Below are positions 45,517-57,732 of a stretch of 64,000 nucleotides of DNA, in pieces (position 1 is the stretch's first letter; each line of letters begins with the position of its first letter). A program made the position numbers and the translations under genes. Location: the NCBI GenBank assembly GCA_003260075.1, contig QLIY01000039.1, positions 62,001-126,000 on the forward strand, given 5' to 3'. The notes under the pieces are model-generated. The model was not told the DNA's origin and made no database searches. It saw nothing but the letters and a program-made list of their open reading frames with translations. The stretch comes from Phallusia mammillata. Taxonomy: Eukaryota > Chordata > Ascidiacea > Phlebobranchia > Ascidiidae.

Positions 45517-48462
45517 CTAAACCAACAAAACCTCTTGGTCGCTTCCGCTACCAGATCCACTCCACTCTACGTCATTCTCTTGGCGTTCGGTTTTCCAACA
45601 ATCTTCATCATCAGGAGCAAACTGGCAAGGAGTCAACGAATTCCAGCTTGTTACTCCTGTTGAAATTGTATTTTCTGGATAAAATTTGTTCGTATTTCCT
45701 TTCATTGACACCTAATTGAGTTTAATGCATGAATTTGTGCATGGCAACAGTTAGAGCTACTAACAAAAAATTTTTACGTGGCTTAACAATGGTTGAAAAA
45801 CACTGGGTTAGACTACTCTGTTTAGATATCATTCATGTTAGATTTTTTTAACTTTACTTCGATTTAAGGTATTGATTAAATTTAAATCTGAAAAATGTAC
45901 GTTAAAACTTCTGTACGAATAACTTCTAAAGTGGTTGAGTTATTGAAAATGCCTGGGCATCTGCGTTGCAATCCACAAGCCCCCATATATCTTGTTTTTT
46001 ACAAAAATAACCAGGCAATAATTCAAAACGTACCGGTTTGCTAAAATTACAAACATAAAAAAAATATTGAAAATTTTTGTACTGAACACTCATTGCGAAA
46101 TCCTTAACATAATAATCTGTGACTTTGCGTTGTTTACCTTGTGGTTCAATATTTGTCATAGATTGAAAGATATTACTTGTTTTGCTGATCATCTCCGAAT
46201 CGCCGCTGTTTTCTCCACTACCTTGCACTTTTGATGTGCAACTTACGTCACCGGAACTTTCACCACAAGGAGGCGATCGAGCGTCGACGGATATTACTTT
46301 GTCTGCTTTACAAAAGTTTGAATTTAATTAATTTTTAGTGACACACTTTAAACACAATACGTTGTCCAAGAAAACTTGTTATAGGTCAGATTTCTCTTGT
46401 TATAAATAAAGCACAAATTTAGTTTTGGGGTTTTAAAGCAAATATTTTGATCTAAATTTGAAAAATCACTCAGTTAAAGCGATACCGTACAACCTTTTGT
46501 TCCAAATTAAAACAATTTAAGACAATTTTTGAGAAAAATATGACAATTGATCTAAACCTGGGGTCGGCAACTTTTTTTGTACCGCGGACTGTTTCTAAAA
46601 CTGGAATTTTGTTGCGAACCGGTCTTTAAAAAACTACAAATATTTAGCAATGAAAACGACCAAATTAGTTTATCATCTCGGGATACGTGGGGAAAAATGT
46701 TTTAAAGCATTTAACCTGAAAAAGTATACTACTCGGTAACCAACCCCACCGGGCCGCGGACCACGGTTGTCGACCTTTGATTCAAACAACGTACAACGCT
46801 GAAAAAGTTGAATTTAGGCTTTATGAACCCTCTGGCTAAAACTTGGAAAGTGACGCTGTATATATAATACACTGTTGTTAATAGGTAAAAAAACACTAAA
46901 ACTTAGGAACTTGGTGCTTTCCCTAATGGTGGGGGAGGGGATGCAGTAGCTGTACCCCAGTCAGCACCCCCTAAATTCGCTCTTGCTTACCTATTGATTT
47001 GTCGTATTTCCCGAAGAGCAGATTTCGGTTTTCATTTCTTCGTTTCCTTTCTTCTGAATCGGCGTCAGCACTTCCCGATTCCTCCGTGACATCTGCACAT
47101 TCCTCATCGTCGGAACTGTGACCACATGGTGGTGCTAGAGAACCGGGTTCTGATTTGAAAAGTTTACTCTTTACAACAATTGTGTTTCAGCGGTTGTGTG
47201 GCGTTGTGTCGTCTAACAATAGAGCCCTCACGACTGGTCTTACCAACGTTACTTATGCGTCCTCATTTATCTAGGTATTTTAAACGTTAGGGGCAGAATC
47301 TTCTCTAACTTTACATGTTGTTTTTAAACAGACACTTCAGCTCTGCGAATATGACCTGTAAAGTTAATAAAACACTCAACTTTGAATGATCTTTGTATGG
47401 TTTCTCGTCTACTATGCAATATATTAGGGAGGAATAAAAATGTTTAAAATTTTTAGGAAGAAATTTGTCGAAAAAAATTCGGAACCACTGATTTATCGTT
47501 TCAAAATATGGAATAACACTTTACTTCCACCACTTCCATCTCTAACATCAATCTGTTTCAGAGATGACACATCAGACAAACATCCCTCCGAATCGACGTC
47601 ACAAGGTGATTCCCCCGATCCGCTACCCACATCAATTTCGCTCTTGCTTATCACTGCATTTGAAAATATAAAATGTTAAAAAAGAAAAGTTAAAAAAAAA
47701 AATTAATGTTGCAAGGCTGAAATCACTTAATTTTTTGAACAAATATATTTCGCTTATGCAAGCATCTCCAGTGTCTTATTCAAATATATATTCTAAGTCT
47801 AACTACTTTCGGCCTTGAAACAAACGTTTCCCAACTTGTGATACATCATATGAATGGTAAATCGTTACAACAATAGTAACAGAATAGGTAATAAATCCCA
47901 AAATCAACTTACTAGGATTTATGTTTAACAGAAGTAGGTTTTTATGTTGGGTTTTCCAATGCTTTTCGAGTAAATAACTTATGTAAGGCCTAGTTTTGCG
48001 AATCTAAAGAGGACAAATTTCCAACACTTTTGATTCGGTGCCGGCATGAAAACGCCAAGAATTGTAAAAAAGCTATTTTCAAATGCACTTAAATCGGACG
48101 ACTTGAAAGGTCGCATCGCTAATATCGCAACAACACAATAGAAAAGACCTTTTGAATTGCTAAACAGTCATAAATCAAAACTGAAAACGCATTGTTTGTG
48201 CAATCAATATTATGACCACAGATACGTACACTTCCGTTTGACCCGGAGTCGTTCTATGAAGGTAGATTTGACCTGATTTTGTGCTTCGTTAGTCAGTTTA
48301 AATATCAAAGTGTTGGTTGAAATGAAGAGAAGAAATCCTCCAAAAACTAAAAACAAAACATAATAAGCACACAAATGTATTCGAATTATTCATAACATAT
48401 CTAATATGGTTACCAGCAATGCCGATCACTCCTTTGATCAGCTTTTCTTTACACCAGCTCAT
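45517..48462 (-). CDS. Type II membrane or furin-released acidic Ser-Gly protein (gene A)
   Basis: Unrecognised neighbour and probable paralogue of gene B. Exons in transcript order: 48462-48414, 48346-48230, 47653-47525, 47149-46991, 46302-46138, 45656-45517 (stop TAG). Total 759 nt, 252 aa, all introns phase 1. Residues 1-10 are short and basic, 11-32 form one hydrophobic segment (GVIGIAVFGGFLLFI...), and 51-54 read RVKR, a furin-type site just outside the membrane. The rest is acidic and Ser/Gly rich. Each of exons 3-6 carries one Cys pair: CDVDSEGC (x6), CGHSSDDEEC, CGESSGDVSC and CQFAPDDEDC (all x8). Ser-Gly runs VGSGSGE, QGSGENSG and EWSGSGSGSD flank them. No protease, lectin or collagen signature is visible. 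The exon 2 donor (T|GTACGT at 48229) was chosen because it matches the exon 3 phase; an alternative (AC|GTATCT with a later acceptor) also stays open. Confidence 0.68.
46558..46780. mobile_element. Degenerate hAT-like MITE
   Basis: CTGGGGTCGGCAAC at the left and GTTGTCGACCTTTG at the right, with GGGCCGCGGACC near the end. Flanks GATCTAAA/GATTCAAA are a plausible old target duplication. Intronic in gene A. Confidence 0.55.
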
Positions 48463-49569
48463 AATCTGCTACTGACAATACATTTGAAAAGAAATAATCT
48501 TGTAATCCTGAATAATATAAATGCAACTGCAAAAATACATTTAACAAGATAAGGGTTTGTATTTTGTCAGTGTCGAACACTTAACTTTTAAACACACCAA
48601 TTGTATACCACAGACGTAGCCTGTAATTGCCTGACTTTCGTGTGATTCAACCAGAAAAACAAAACCACAGAGAGAAATTTTCCTGAGTAAACCTAAAACA
48701 TGGCATTTGAAAACTTGGAACACGGTTTTCGTACTAATTTACATGTCTGCAAACGATTTGACTGCATCACAAAAAGATTTAGCTTAACTTTAATCTGCTA
48801 AAGCCTCCATCTACAACATTTCGACACCAACCGCTTTAAATTATGAGCAGGTACTAAAAACCAGGAACACAGTATCCAATGTAGATTTATTAAACCGGCA
48901 TTTGTATACCGTTTTTACTATATTTATCCCTCACACATAAAATGAATAGGCACAACAAACGAAAATCAAGACACATAGGGACTGCATCTTATTTTCCCGG
49001 TTAAATCATCATTCCAATTTTCTGTAGTTCAATCTGTTGGTTTACAACTGGCCATTATGTAGGCTACATGAGCTTAGTCTGCCTATGCCTAACTCCTACC
49101 AGTAACTTAGCAAGAAGCTTTGACTGACTTGTAAATTTTGGCAAAATACGAAACCCAAGGAAATTACTGCCTGCAGAAAAAGACGTTTTTCTTCCCTTCT
49201 GCCTGTCGCAAGACTGTCGTGTTTTAAAACTTGAACTGTCTGCGGTACTGACGTGCAAAGGTCATTACTTCACTATTTTTCCAGTTTTTTTTTCTCGCAC
49301 AGAAACGTACAAAGCCTTTATCGTGCTAGACACGAAAATAAAAACCTTACGGTGATTACCTGATGACAAAAAACAATTTCGGTTTCTTTTTACGGTTCAC
49401 TGCCGGATAAATTACCTTACATCATCCGACGTAAATATACAGCAAAAATCCCATGTGCGTTTTGATAAATTTTCTTGTGTTTGTTCGGAGGAATAGCAAG
49501 TGCCTTAGTAAGCAAAATATTTTTTTTTAATTCTAGGAAAACTCCAGGTATTTTGCGGTGCTTATTCCA
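48463..49569. other. Divergent intergenic region between gene A and LYDG10
   Basis: About 1.1 kb with no coding exon. A GTCAGTAGCAG sequence ends three bases before the gene A start codon and looks like a splice acceptor, either of a 5' UTR exon or for a spliced leader. No clear repeat or TATA box stands out. Confidence 0.4.
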
Positions 49570-50574
49570 ATGCCACAGGGAAAATTAAAAACGAAAGTCA
49601 AGGTTCCTGACGCTTCCAAAAAGAAAGGAAATAACACACACAAAAAGACAAATTTGAAACGGAAAGGAGGTACGCCGTTTTTGTTTTGTTTTTATTATTT
49701 GCACCCTAAAAAATAATTTTTTTGCAGGTCGGGTAATTGCTCCTAAGAAAGCTAAACTTGTTGAGAAAAACAAACTTCAAAAGGTAAGCTGTGATATTCT
49801 TTTGGTCTGAGTTTATCCCCCCCCCCCTTTTAGGTTTGCGACACCTGGTGTGTTTGTTCTCTATAAAAAAAATTCGCCTTCGAAATTTTCGTCTTGCATT
49901 AGTTAACCAGTGGCACAATTGTATTTGACAGTTATTTTGAGATTTTGTTAAAAATTTGTAAATCGTTTAGCTTTTTCTTGATGTGGTGCACACTTGCACA
50001 CCTGAAAATTCTTCGTGCACACCCGAGATCTCAGCGAAATGTGCCATAAAATCCAATGTGGAGTTTATTTTTGTGAACAGAAATTTGTTAGAAATGGCAA
50101 ATATTGAACTTTCAGAAAGTGTAGGAATTTTGGCAACCAAAATCTCTTTGTATTTGTTGCAAACTTCTAACTTTTTGTGTTAAACGCATGGTATTTGAAA
50201 GAGAAGAACATATTCTGGTGTAAAGTGTTTACAAATAATAAATAAATGTTGGGGATGTTTCATATATAGTATTATTTCATGTTTTCTAATTGGCAGAAAA
50301 GGCTTTCACTTTATTGTTGCCAGATGTATTAGTTATAAATTATCTAATGATAGATACTTGAAGTTAATTTTACATTAATAGCGTATTTTTCTAGGAAAAA
50401 CACACCCTCTTTCATTGTTTCCCATCTTTCATTTAGACCCTAACTCAAAGCATCAACAAACACATTGAGAAGGAAGTGGTTCTTCAAGCAGGAAAAAACA
50501 ATATTGGGTTGAGTCTGATTGATACCAAAGTTAAAGATTCTGAAGAAAAATCCAAAAAGAAAAAACACAAATAA
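49570..50574 (+). CDS. C19orf53: UPF0390 family / Leydig cell tumor 10 kDa protein homologue
   Basis: Small, highly basic UPF0390 protein; the family is conserved but of unclear function, likely nuclear or nucleolar. Exons: 49570-49669, 49728-49783, 50437-50574 (stop TAA 50572-50574). Total 97 aa, close to the human 99. The family core GGRVIAPKKAKLVEKNKLQK (residues 34-53) is an almost exact match to the conserved block of the human protein. INKHIEKEVVLQAGKNN follows, and the end is a Lys-rich tail. The gene lies directly upstream of BCCIP on the same strand. The final codons and 3' flank are repeated at 50668-50764 after a C run. Confidence 0.88.
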
Positions 50575-50764
50575 GACAGGTAAGGTTTTTTTGAAAGGTG
50601 TAGACTGTAGAATATTGTGTCCAAGTTGGTTTCTCCCTGGTGGTTTTTTAGGTACGGCCCCCCCCCCAAAAAACACAAATAAGACAGGTAAGGTTTTTTT
50701 GAAAGGTGTAGACTGCAGAATATTGCGTCCAAGTTGGTTTCTCCCTGGTGGTTTTTTAGGTACG
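50561..50764 (+). repeat. Local direct duplication across a C run (copies LYDG10 end)
   Basis: About 97 nt from the LYDG10 stop region (AAACACAAATAAGACAGG) to TTTTTAGGTACG repeated around the C run at 50658. Confidence 0.9.
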
Positions 50765-50906
50765 AATTTTTTCAAACTCAGTTTGTTTTCTGAGAAATTT
50801 AACCTTTTATGTGTTTTTATTAAAAAATATGTTTCTACTTAAATATGTGGTGATTTTATAAACACTCACCAACTTTATATCAACTTTTTAGAGATGACTT
50901 GGAGAC

Positions 50907-50944
50907 AATAAATGTTCAAAAGATTTAACACCGCTGTAATTTAG
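50907..50944 (+). promoter_or_regulatory. Poly(A) signal followed by splice acceptor between LYDG10 and BCCIP
   Basis: AATAAA at 50907-50912 is followed by an acceptor-like CTGTAATTTAG ending at 50944, 11 nt before the BCCIP ATG. This spacing fits polyadenylation of the upstream transcript next to trans-splicing of the downstream one, as in tunicate or nematode operons. The acceptor could instead be used by a cis-spliced BCCIP 5' UTR exon. Confidence 0.45.
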
Positions 50945-50955
50945 GTACTTCAACA

Positions 50956-53900
50956 ATGTCAGATCGAAAGGTGAAAAAACAAGAAGAAGATGAAGATGTG
51001 AGCAGTGAAGAAGAAGAGGAAGAGCAGATGGTTGTGGAAGATGGGGAAGAGATTAACATAGACTTTGAAGGTTGGTTAACTTTTGGTTACTGGTTGTTTT
51101 ATGTGTTAAGCTTTTTATAGTTCCACGGTTCAACCAGCTGAACTTTTTCTGCTTAAAAGACAAGCTTGAATCGGTATAATGCCTTAAGTAGGCCTGGCTT
51201 ACTAGGGTGTATATATGTTCGTCATAGTTGTATGTTTATTATGATACTTTTGTTAATTATAATTATGAGTCAAAAATTTGTAAGCAACATGTTACATGCT
51301 TTTGCCTTGACCAAACCTGCAAGTGTCATACATAGTTTTAAAAAATTTGACCTTGATTTTTTTTACCTTTAGGCCTTTAGTTCTGTCAAATCAAAACATG
51401 ACAAAAAAAATTGTTTAAACAAAATTCCGCTTTTTGAAAAAATAGGATTTTCTTTGTGTGACCATGATCATGACGGTATCAAACAACTACTTGTCCAACA
51501 ATTTTCCTTGTCATCTGAGGTGAACCTTTCCCAGTTGGCCGATGCTTTGATCACACAAAACTTTATTGGAAGCATTTTAAAGCAAAGCGAGGTATAAAAT
51601 ACATGTTGTAAATATACTGTGTATGAGATACATGATGTCCAGTTGGTTTTCTTGGTAAAATCAAAAGTGATCCTTAACCTTTTTGGTTTATTTGTTAGCA
51701 CCCCTTCAAAAATCCATCACTTATTAAATCTTCCCTCTGTATATTTTGTAGGTAATTATTTCTCTGTGACCAAAATTGTTAACCATTGCACCACTAGAAA
51801 CAAGTTTTTTACCCATAGCATTCGGTCTTGCCCTATTTTGACAAATCTCTGTTGTATTGGAAAACCTTACAGAAACACCAAATAATCTGCTTTGTTAATT
51901 TTTGATTTTTTTTCGCATAAACTATTGCCTGGTATTCAATCTTGCTAACTTAAAAAGCTATGTTAAATTTAGATGCCATCCATAGATGAGGAGAGTGACG
52001 ACGGATCTGCAGTTGATGAAGTTTTTGCTTTGGTTACTTGCTATTCGCTGACGAGACCCAAAGATGAGTTGTGTGACTCTTTGCAAAAGTATTTGATTCA
52101 AAAATGCAAGGAAAGCAACGCTTCAAATGAAACCAAGCAAAAATTTAAACAGGTTTTTAAGACTTTATGCTTCTGAAATGAAATGGAAAAAAAGTTTGCA
52201 TAATCCAACTTTTTTTATAATTTTAGATAATGGATACAAGTACTTGTGACAGTGATGTTAACAGTCGTGCCAATTGTCTGGGCTTTGTGTGCAATGAGCG
52301 TTTCGTTAATGTTCCACCACAGGTAAGCTTAGTTTGTTTAAAAATATAGAAGAGGTAACATAAATATAAAGAACTTTTCTTTCAGGCAACGAAATTAATT
52401 TTTCTGTGTTTTTGCTTGAACCAAAAAGTTTGCGGATTCATAACCTAAGTTTGCGGACTTACATGAGTCTGTAATAGGTTTTCTGCATGCACTTTGTGCC
52501 ATGCAAAATTATTGTTTAACTCTAAAATCTAAATCAATATACATTTTTATTGAGGCCAGCAATAGCTAAGACAAAGTTCATCCAAGCTTAGTTAATAAAT
52601 TCCATCCTGAATGGTGTTTAATTTTATACAAGTAACTCAATTGTTGAATTACATAAAAACCTGTCGAATGTCAACTATTTTGCTCCAAATTATTTTCTCA
52701 GTTGTATGAAAGATCTGCTTCTTTATTTACCACACTAAATGTTGAGTATATTTACCTGTTTGTCGAGTATATTATTTTCCGTGTCCTACGAAAATGAAGT
52801 TGGTACTAATGGTTTCATTTTAAAGCTTAACTTTGATTATATCTCACTTTGAATAACAAATAAACAGAATATGCTATTAACTGGAAATGTACATAAAAAA
52901 GTACAAAAAAAATATTACTTTGTGTTTCTATCATTAATGTTGATCTTCATTTTATTTCAGGCATCCTTGCCAATGTTTCAAAAATTGTTGGATGAAATTT
53001 TGGAGGCTAAAAAGCACAAACATCGTGCAAGATTTGATTTCTCTCATTTTTTGATACTCGCAAAAACTATACATCTCTCCTCTTCAGCTATGAATGGAAA
53101 GGTTGGTAAAAAGTTAAAATTGGTTAGGAAAAAAAAGTTAAAAAACTAAAAAGCTAAAAAACTGTGCATGAAAATCCTTTTTTACTGCTAAAAATTGTCA
53201 CTTTAAAAGTGTGCAAGAAACCACCCACCACCTATATTGGAAAATCTGTTTTCGTAACAACTAGAATAGGTTATACTGCCACAGCTGCAACGTAGTACTC
53301 TATTTCTGCACCATAAACACATAGCAAATATATACAAAAATAGAAGTAGTTTTGGCTCAAAAATACACAAAGCATAATCTTGAAGGTTTGTGCTTACTAT
53401 AATGTTCTGGAAGTCTTGTCAACAGATTGGAGACCACCTGAAAGGTTTTTCATGCACCATTAGTGTTAAACATACCACTGTTTATGTATAATGCTTTAGA
53501 CCAGGGGTGGGCAACCTTTGTTACGGTTGGGCCAAATAAAATTGCAAAAATTAGATCGCGGGCCGCACCTGTGTATGACACAAGGTGATTTTTCTTTGTT
53601 GCTTACCAAATATGCATAACTACAAGTAAAATCCGCATTTAATTATAGCCACAAATTGCCAGGTCTCAGAAAAATAGCATCGGGTGCATTAATCTGCTCA
53701 AAAATATATAATAGTTAGACTCGTTTACCAGTACATTTGAAATCCAAGCGTCTCTGCGGGCCGCCGCATTTGGGTCGCGGGCCGCAGGTTGCCCACCCCT
53801 GCTTTAGACATATAGTTCATCTTAAACCAATAGATCCAAAAATGTCAGTTTGCATAAAACACGAAAAAAGCCTTTGAGCATTGGTTTCCAAATGGAGGAG

Positions 53901-54429
53901 GATATTAGAAACTTGAGGGAAGGAATTTACTTTAATTTTTACATGTGGTTTGTAAATAGACACTTCAGCTCTGGGAAAATAACCTGTGAAGTTGATGAAA
54001 GACCCAATTTCAAATAATCTTGGTATGGTTTAACTGCTACTATCTAGTCTTTTGGGGAAAAATAAAAATGTTTTAAATAGTTAAAATCTTTAAAAGAATC
54101 AGGAATTCGTCTATAAAAATTGGGAACAATGCCTCAAAATACTAAGATAAAGTATTGTAAAAAGTGTCCCCTCAGTGGGATTCGAACCCTTGTTTCAAGA
54201 TCAATTTTTCAATTTTCAATCAATTTATTCTGTGCAGTCGTCGGCCGGAGGGGATTTAATATTCCAGAATGCAGAGGAGGAATTCTTTGCAGAGCATGCC
54301 TTGCTCAATTTTGACTACAAAGTTCATTCTCAGGCGGATGACGTCACAAAGACACGTCGAGCGTTGCTGCTGGAGCGTGACGGATTCGAACAGGCGCTTG
54401 CAAAATTAACCGAGCACCTGGCCACATGA
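50956..54429 (+). CDS. BCCIP: BCCIP (BRCA2 and CDKN1A-interacting protein)
   Basis: BCCIP is a nuclear protein that binds BRCA2 and p21 and also acts in ribosome biogenesis. Exons: 50956-51070, 51446-51591, 51973-52152, 52227-52322, 52961-53101, 54238-54429 (stop TGA). Total 870 nt, 289 aa versus about 314 in human. The acidic N-terminus (SSEEEEEEQ) is typical. Further matches: HDHDGIKQLLVQQF, the IGSILKQSE end of exon 2, DEVFALVTCYSLT, NERFVNVPPQ, ASLPMFQKLLDEI and FQNAEEEFFAEHALLNFDYKV. All are recognisable BCCIP blocks in order. The exon 5 donor (AAG|GTTGGT, 53101/53102) was chosen by phase. The last intron is long and contains a hAT-like element (53502-53801). The start codon lies 12 nt after an acceptor-like TTTAG and about 43 nt after an AATAAA. 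Confidence 0.93.
53502..53801. mobile_element. hAT-like MITE, CAGGGGTGGGCAACC termini
   Basis: Perfect CAGGGGTGGGCAACC / GGTTGCCCACCCCTG termini and perfect 8-bp duplication CTTTAGAC. In the last BCCIP intron. Confidence 0.9.
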
Positions 54430-55213
54430 TGGCGCTAGTGCGCTAATCTGTGTTGGTTTTTGTTACACAAAACAAATCCGTTTGCAACTGATTTTGTTGG
54501 TATTTTTTAACCCAACACAACTGCTATGAACATTCTAAACAGCAAGATAGGTAGAATGTTAAATGAAATAGCAGTTGAACTCTTTTGCTATGAAGACGGA
54601 ATCGGTACTTCTGCGTGCCGAGAGCAATGCTAATTAAAACAAACGGAAAAGGTCAGATATGTAAACAATGAGCATTTTTACGGTTTCGTGAATCCGAGGT
54701 TCTGAACAGGAAACCTTTTTATTTCCTTTGGGTCGATAAAAACAAGTGAAAAAAACTCCCGAGAACCGTTGAGTTTTATCACACCAGGGCCCTTCGTCCT
54801 TTTTCCTAATGTGCACTCTTCAGAACTGATTTACGCCAACTAACTTCTTAGTCAGGACACAATGAAGTAAGTGAAGTCAAGTTTCCCAAATCAAACACAG
54901 ATTTTTACAGCTGGTGCATGTGATGTCATATTCATCAGGTGCCAAGAAGTGACGTGGACTGTGGCTGACGAATGCTTTGGATTTTACCTGTTAGAATAAA
55001 AATGTGGTTTTGGGTTTATGGCGTTCAACAGCTAATTCAATTGGTGCTTTCCGTCGTGTTGGTTGGGAATGTGCGCGCAGCAACGTAGGGGCAAAAGGGG
55101 GCACACACACACTCGAGTTTCGTAATTTTAATGTGCTTTAAAATTAACATATTCTATTAAACAATCTGATTAATGCAAAAGTATTATACGCTCTTTGAAG
55201 TAAAGGAGAGAAA

Positions 55214-55459
55214 CAGTGCTGGATTAACCATTAGGCAAAGTAGGGAAGTGCCTACAGGCCAGTCAAAAATCCAGGCCACGTTATTTAGTTAGGCATATGA
55301 CTGAGTTTTTGCACGGTACCCTGTGTTATAGTTGCAACAACGATCTTTGTGACAATGATTTGGCAACACTGATAATTCTAATTTTTTAGTTGGCAACCCT
55401 GATTTTCGGGCCACTTATTAAATGTGCCTACAGGCCAGCAGACCCTTAATCCGGCACTG
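55214..55459. mobile_element. hAT-like MITE, CAGTGCTGGATTAACC termini
   Basis: CAGTGCTGGATTAACC against CTTAATCCGGCACTG with 8-bp duplication GAGAGAAA on both sides. An internal 'GTGCCTACAGGCCAG' phrase occurs at both ends. Confidence 0.85.
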
Positions 55460-57253
55460 GAGAGAAAGTGACTATTTAACAAGCGAGTTTTGATATGTCT
55501 GTATCTTTAATAGGCCATGTCCGTTCCGGGTGTTGTTTTCTAACCTTTGCTTTTTGGAACAGACAGATGCCTTTGTATGTTTTTACACAGACAAAACGCA
55601 ACATTTGATTAACGCGTGATGGCCGTGGTACGTTTGAACGTAGAATGTTTTAGGTTTGGAGCAACGCAACTCTACTGTTTGTAATCAATGCCTACATGCA
55701 CAATTACTTATGCATCTATCCAAGTATGTAGTGTCAAAATTTTGACCCTTTTGCCAAATTCTCTGCCAGCGCTCATGGTTGAGAACGCAACCTTTGTTTT
55801 TGCCGAAAAGGGTATAAATTAAAATCATTATAGCGCTTTCAGTTTTGTTACATGAAGATAATTGTATACATTTGACAGTATTTTCCGTTAAAAATTGAAT
55901 CAGGCATGTCTGTGGGTCACGAGATTTTGCAAAATCGAATTTTTGTCATAATTTTTGTGCATTTTAAAATGGTTGGAATTCACCTTAACGTTGGACTGTA
56001 ACTAGTCAAATTGCGACATGGCATGATATTTTTTGCCATTTTATGCAAATCTGTAGGTTTTTCCGTAAGCTGTGTGAATCTTCGGCTAGTATCAACACAT
56101 TTTCAGTTGGCCTTAAAAAATCGATAATAACGTGCAGCATTGCTCTAAAATAGCGTCCCCACCTTTCGTATAACATTAAACCGGAGGTCTGGAACGGACT
56201 GAAAACCATGAAAATCTGCTCAAATGAAACCTTCTCCATCGTGGCTCATCGATCTGTTATGTTTAACAGCGTCTGATGGACGGCAAAAAAACGAACATTT
56301 CGATTCCTCGACGGTTCTGTTTCTTATGGCTCCAACATCAAGACTATAGAAAGGATCGTATTACCTGTGATACAGTAAGCTGCAAAGCGGACAGGGTTTT
56401 TGGTGTGATTGCTTGCGGGTTTAGACACATCTGTTGATTAAGATAGCCGATGTTTTTGTCTGAGAATTTTGAAGCTCAAAGCCGAAGTGGTTAGGCAGTT
56501 TTGTTTATGATTTAAATGAAATAAAAAAAGTTGCAGATACATTTTAGGGACGGTTATAGGCAAGTATGCTAAAAACTGAAGTGATTGTTCATATTCTTCC
56601 AAAATATTATTATTATATTTTGCATCGTACGTGTTAACAGCAGATAAAAAAATTTCACTTGATTTTTGTTGTTTTTGAAAACGAAAACATTTCGGTGTGA
56701 TATGGTCAGGAACAAAATGGGACCGTTTTCTTTACAAAAGCGGTCGCAAAAATAACGCAAAAGGTAAACGTTCATTGGTGAAAGCGCAAATGAAATATCG
56801 AGATAACTTGTTGCGTGGCGTAATGGTTTGGCCGTTGCGATTCTTATCTTCATAACGGTCGATTTTTAAAATCTATAGAAACCAAGGAAGCCTGGTCAAC
56901 TTTTAAGTTATATTTGTGGTTAAAATTCGTTTTGGTGTTAAGCGTTTTGTGCATAATTTTTACTTGAAAGCATAAGGTTTTAAAATGGGTCTTACATGGG
57001 CTACAGCAGTTTAGGTAAATACAATATTACAGTGGTACAATTGGCGTTAATAATCCTTTTATCATCCATTCAGCCCATTTCAATTATTTGTTTGCTTAAT
57101 TTGAGATAAAATCATACACATTGGGGTCAGCTGTTTCAACATTGGACAATACATGTTACACGATTCGTAGAATATGTCAAATAAGTTATGAGCCTTTTGT
57201 ATACATTTTTGCGCTTTCCGTTTTGAACATTGCTCTCGCCTTGTGGTCTAAAT

Positions 57254-57350
57254 CAGTGCTCTTCAACCTTTTTTGGCTTGGTGAACCCTTAAAGTTGTTG
57301 TGACAAACTCACGCACCCTGTTCACTTAAAAAGGTTAACTGAGATCGATA

Positions 57351-57431
<81 letters not shown>

Positions 57432-57732
57432 TTCGCCAATTTTCTGTGAAACACCGGAGAAAAAGCCAAAACTCGATGTTCTAATGACCTAATATAAGCC
57501 GACTGTAACACAGACACTATCAAACTTGACACGGGGATAAAAAAAAGTTTACCTTGGTTATACATCAGTTGAAACCTACATATTTTTTATAATATCCTGA
57601 AAGTCAAATATTAATGGTTCATTAAAAGTTTGTGATGCACCCTTGTATACCCCTTCCCCTTCGTACTGGTGCACCCCATGCATATTTTGGTGCACCCTGG
57701 GGTGCACCGTGCACACCGGTTGAAGAGCACTG
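57254..57732. mobile_element. hAT-like MITE with long internal poly-C
   Basis: CAGTGCTCTTCAACC / GGTTGAAGAGCACTG termini and perfect 8-bp duplication GTCTAAAT. Holds an uninterrupted C tract of about 80 nt (about 57352-57431). Confidence 0.88.

Noticed and set aside
54176..54210. GTGGGATTCGAACCCTTG, a B-box-like string near the last BCCIP exon
   Set aside because: No A box or tRNA fold nearby; an isolated SINE scrap at most.
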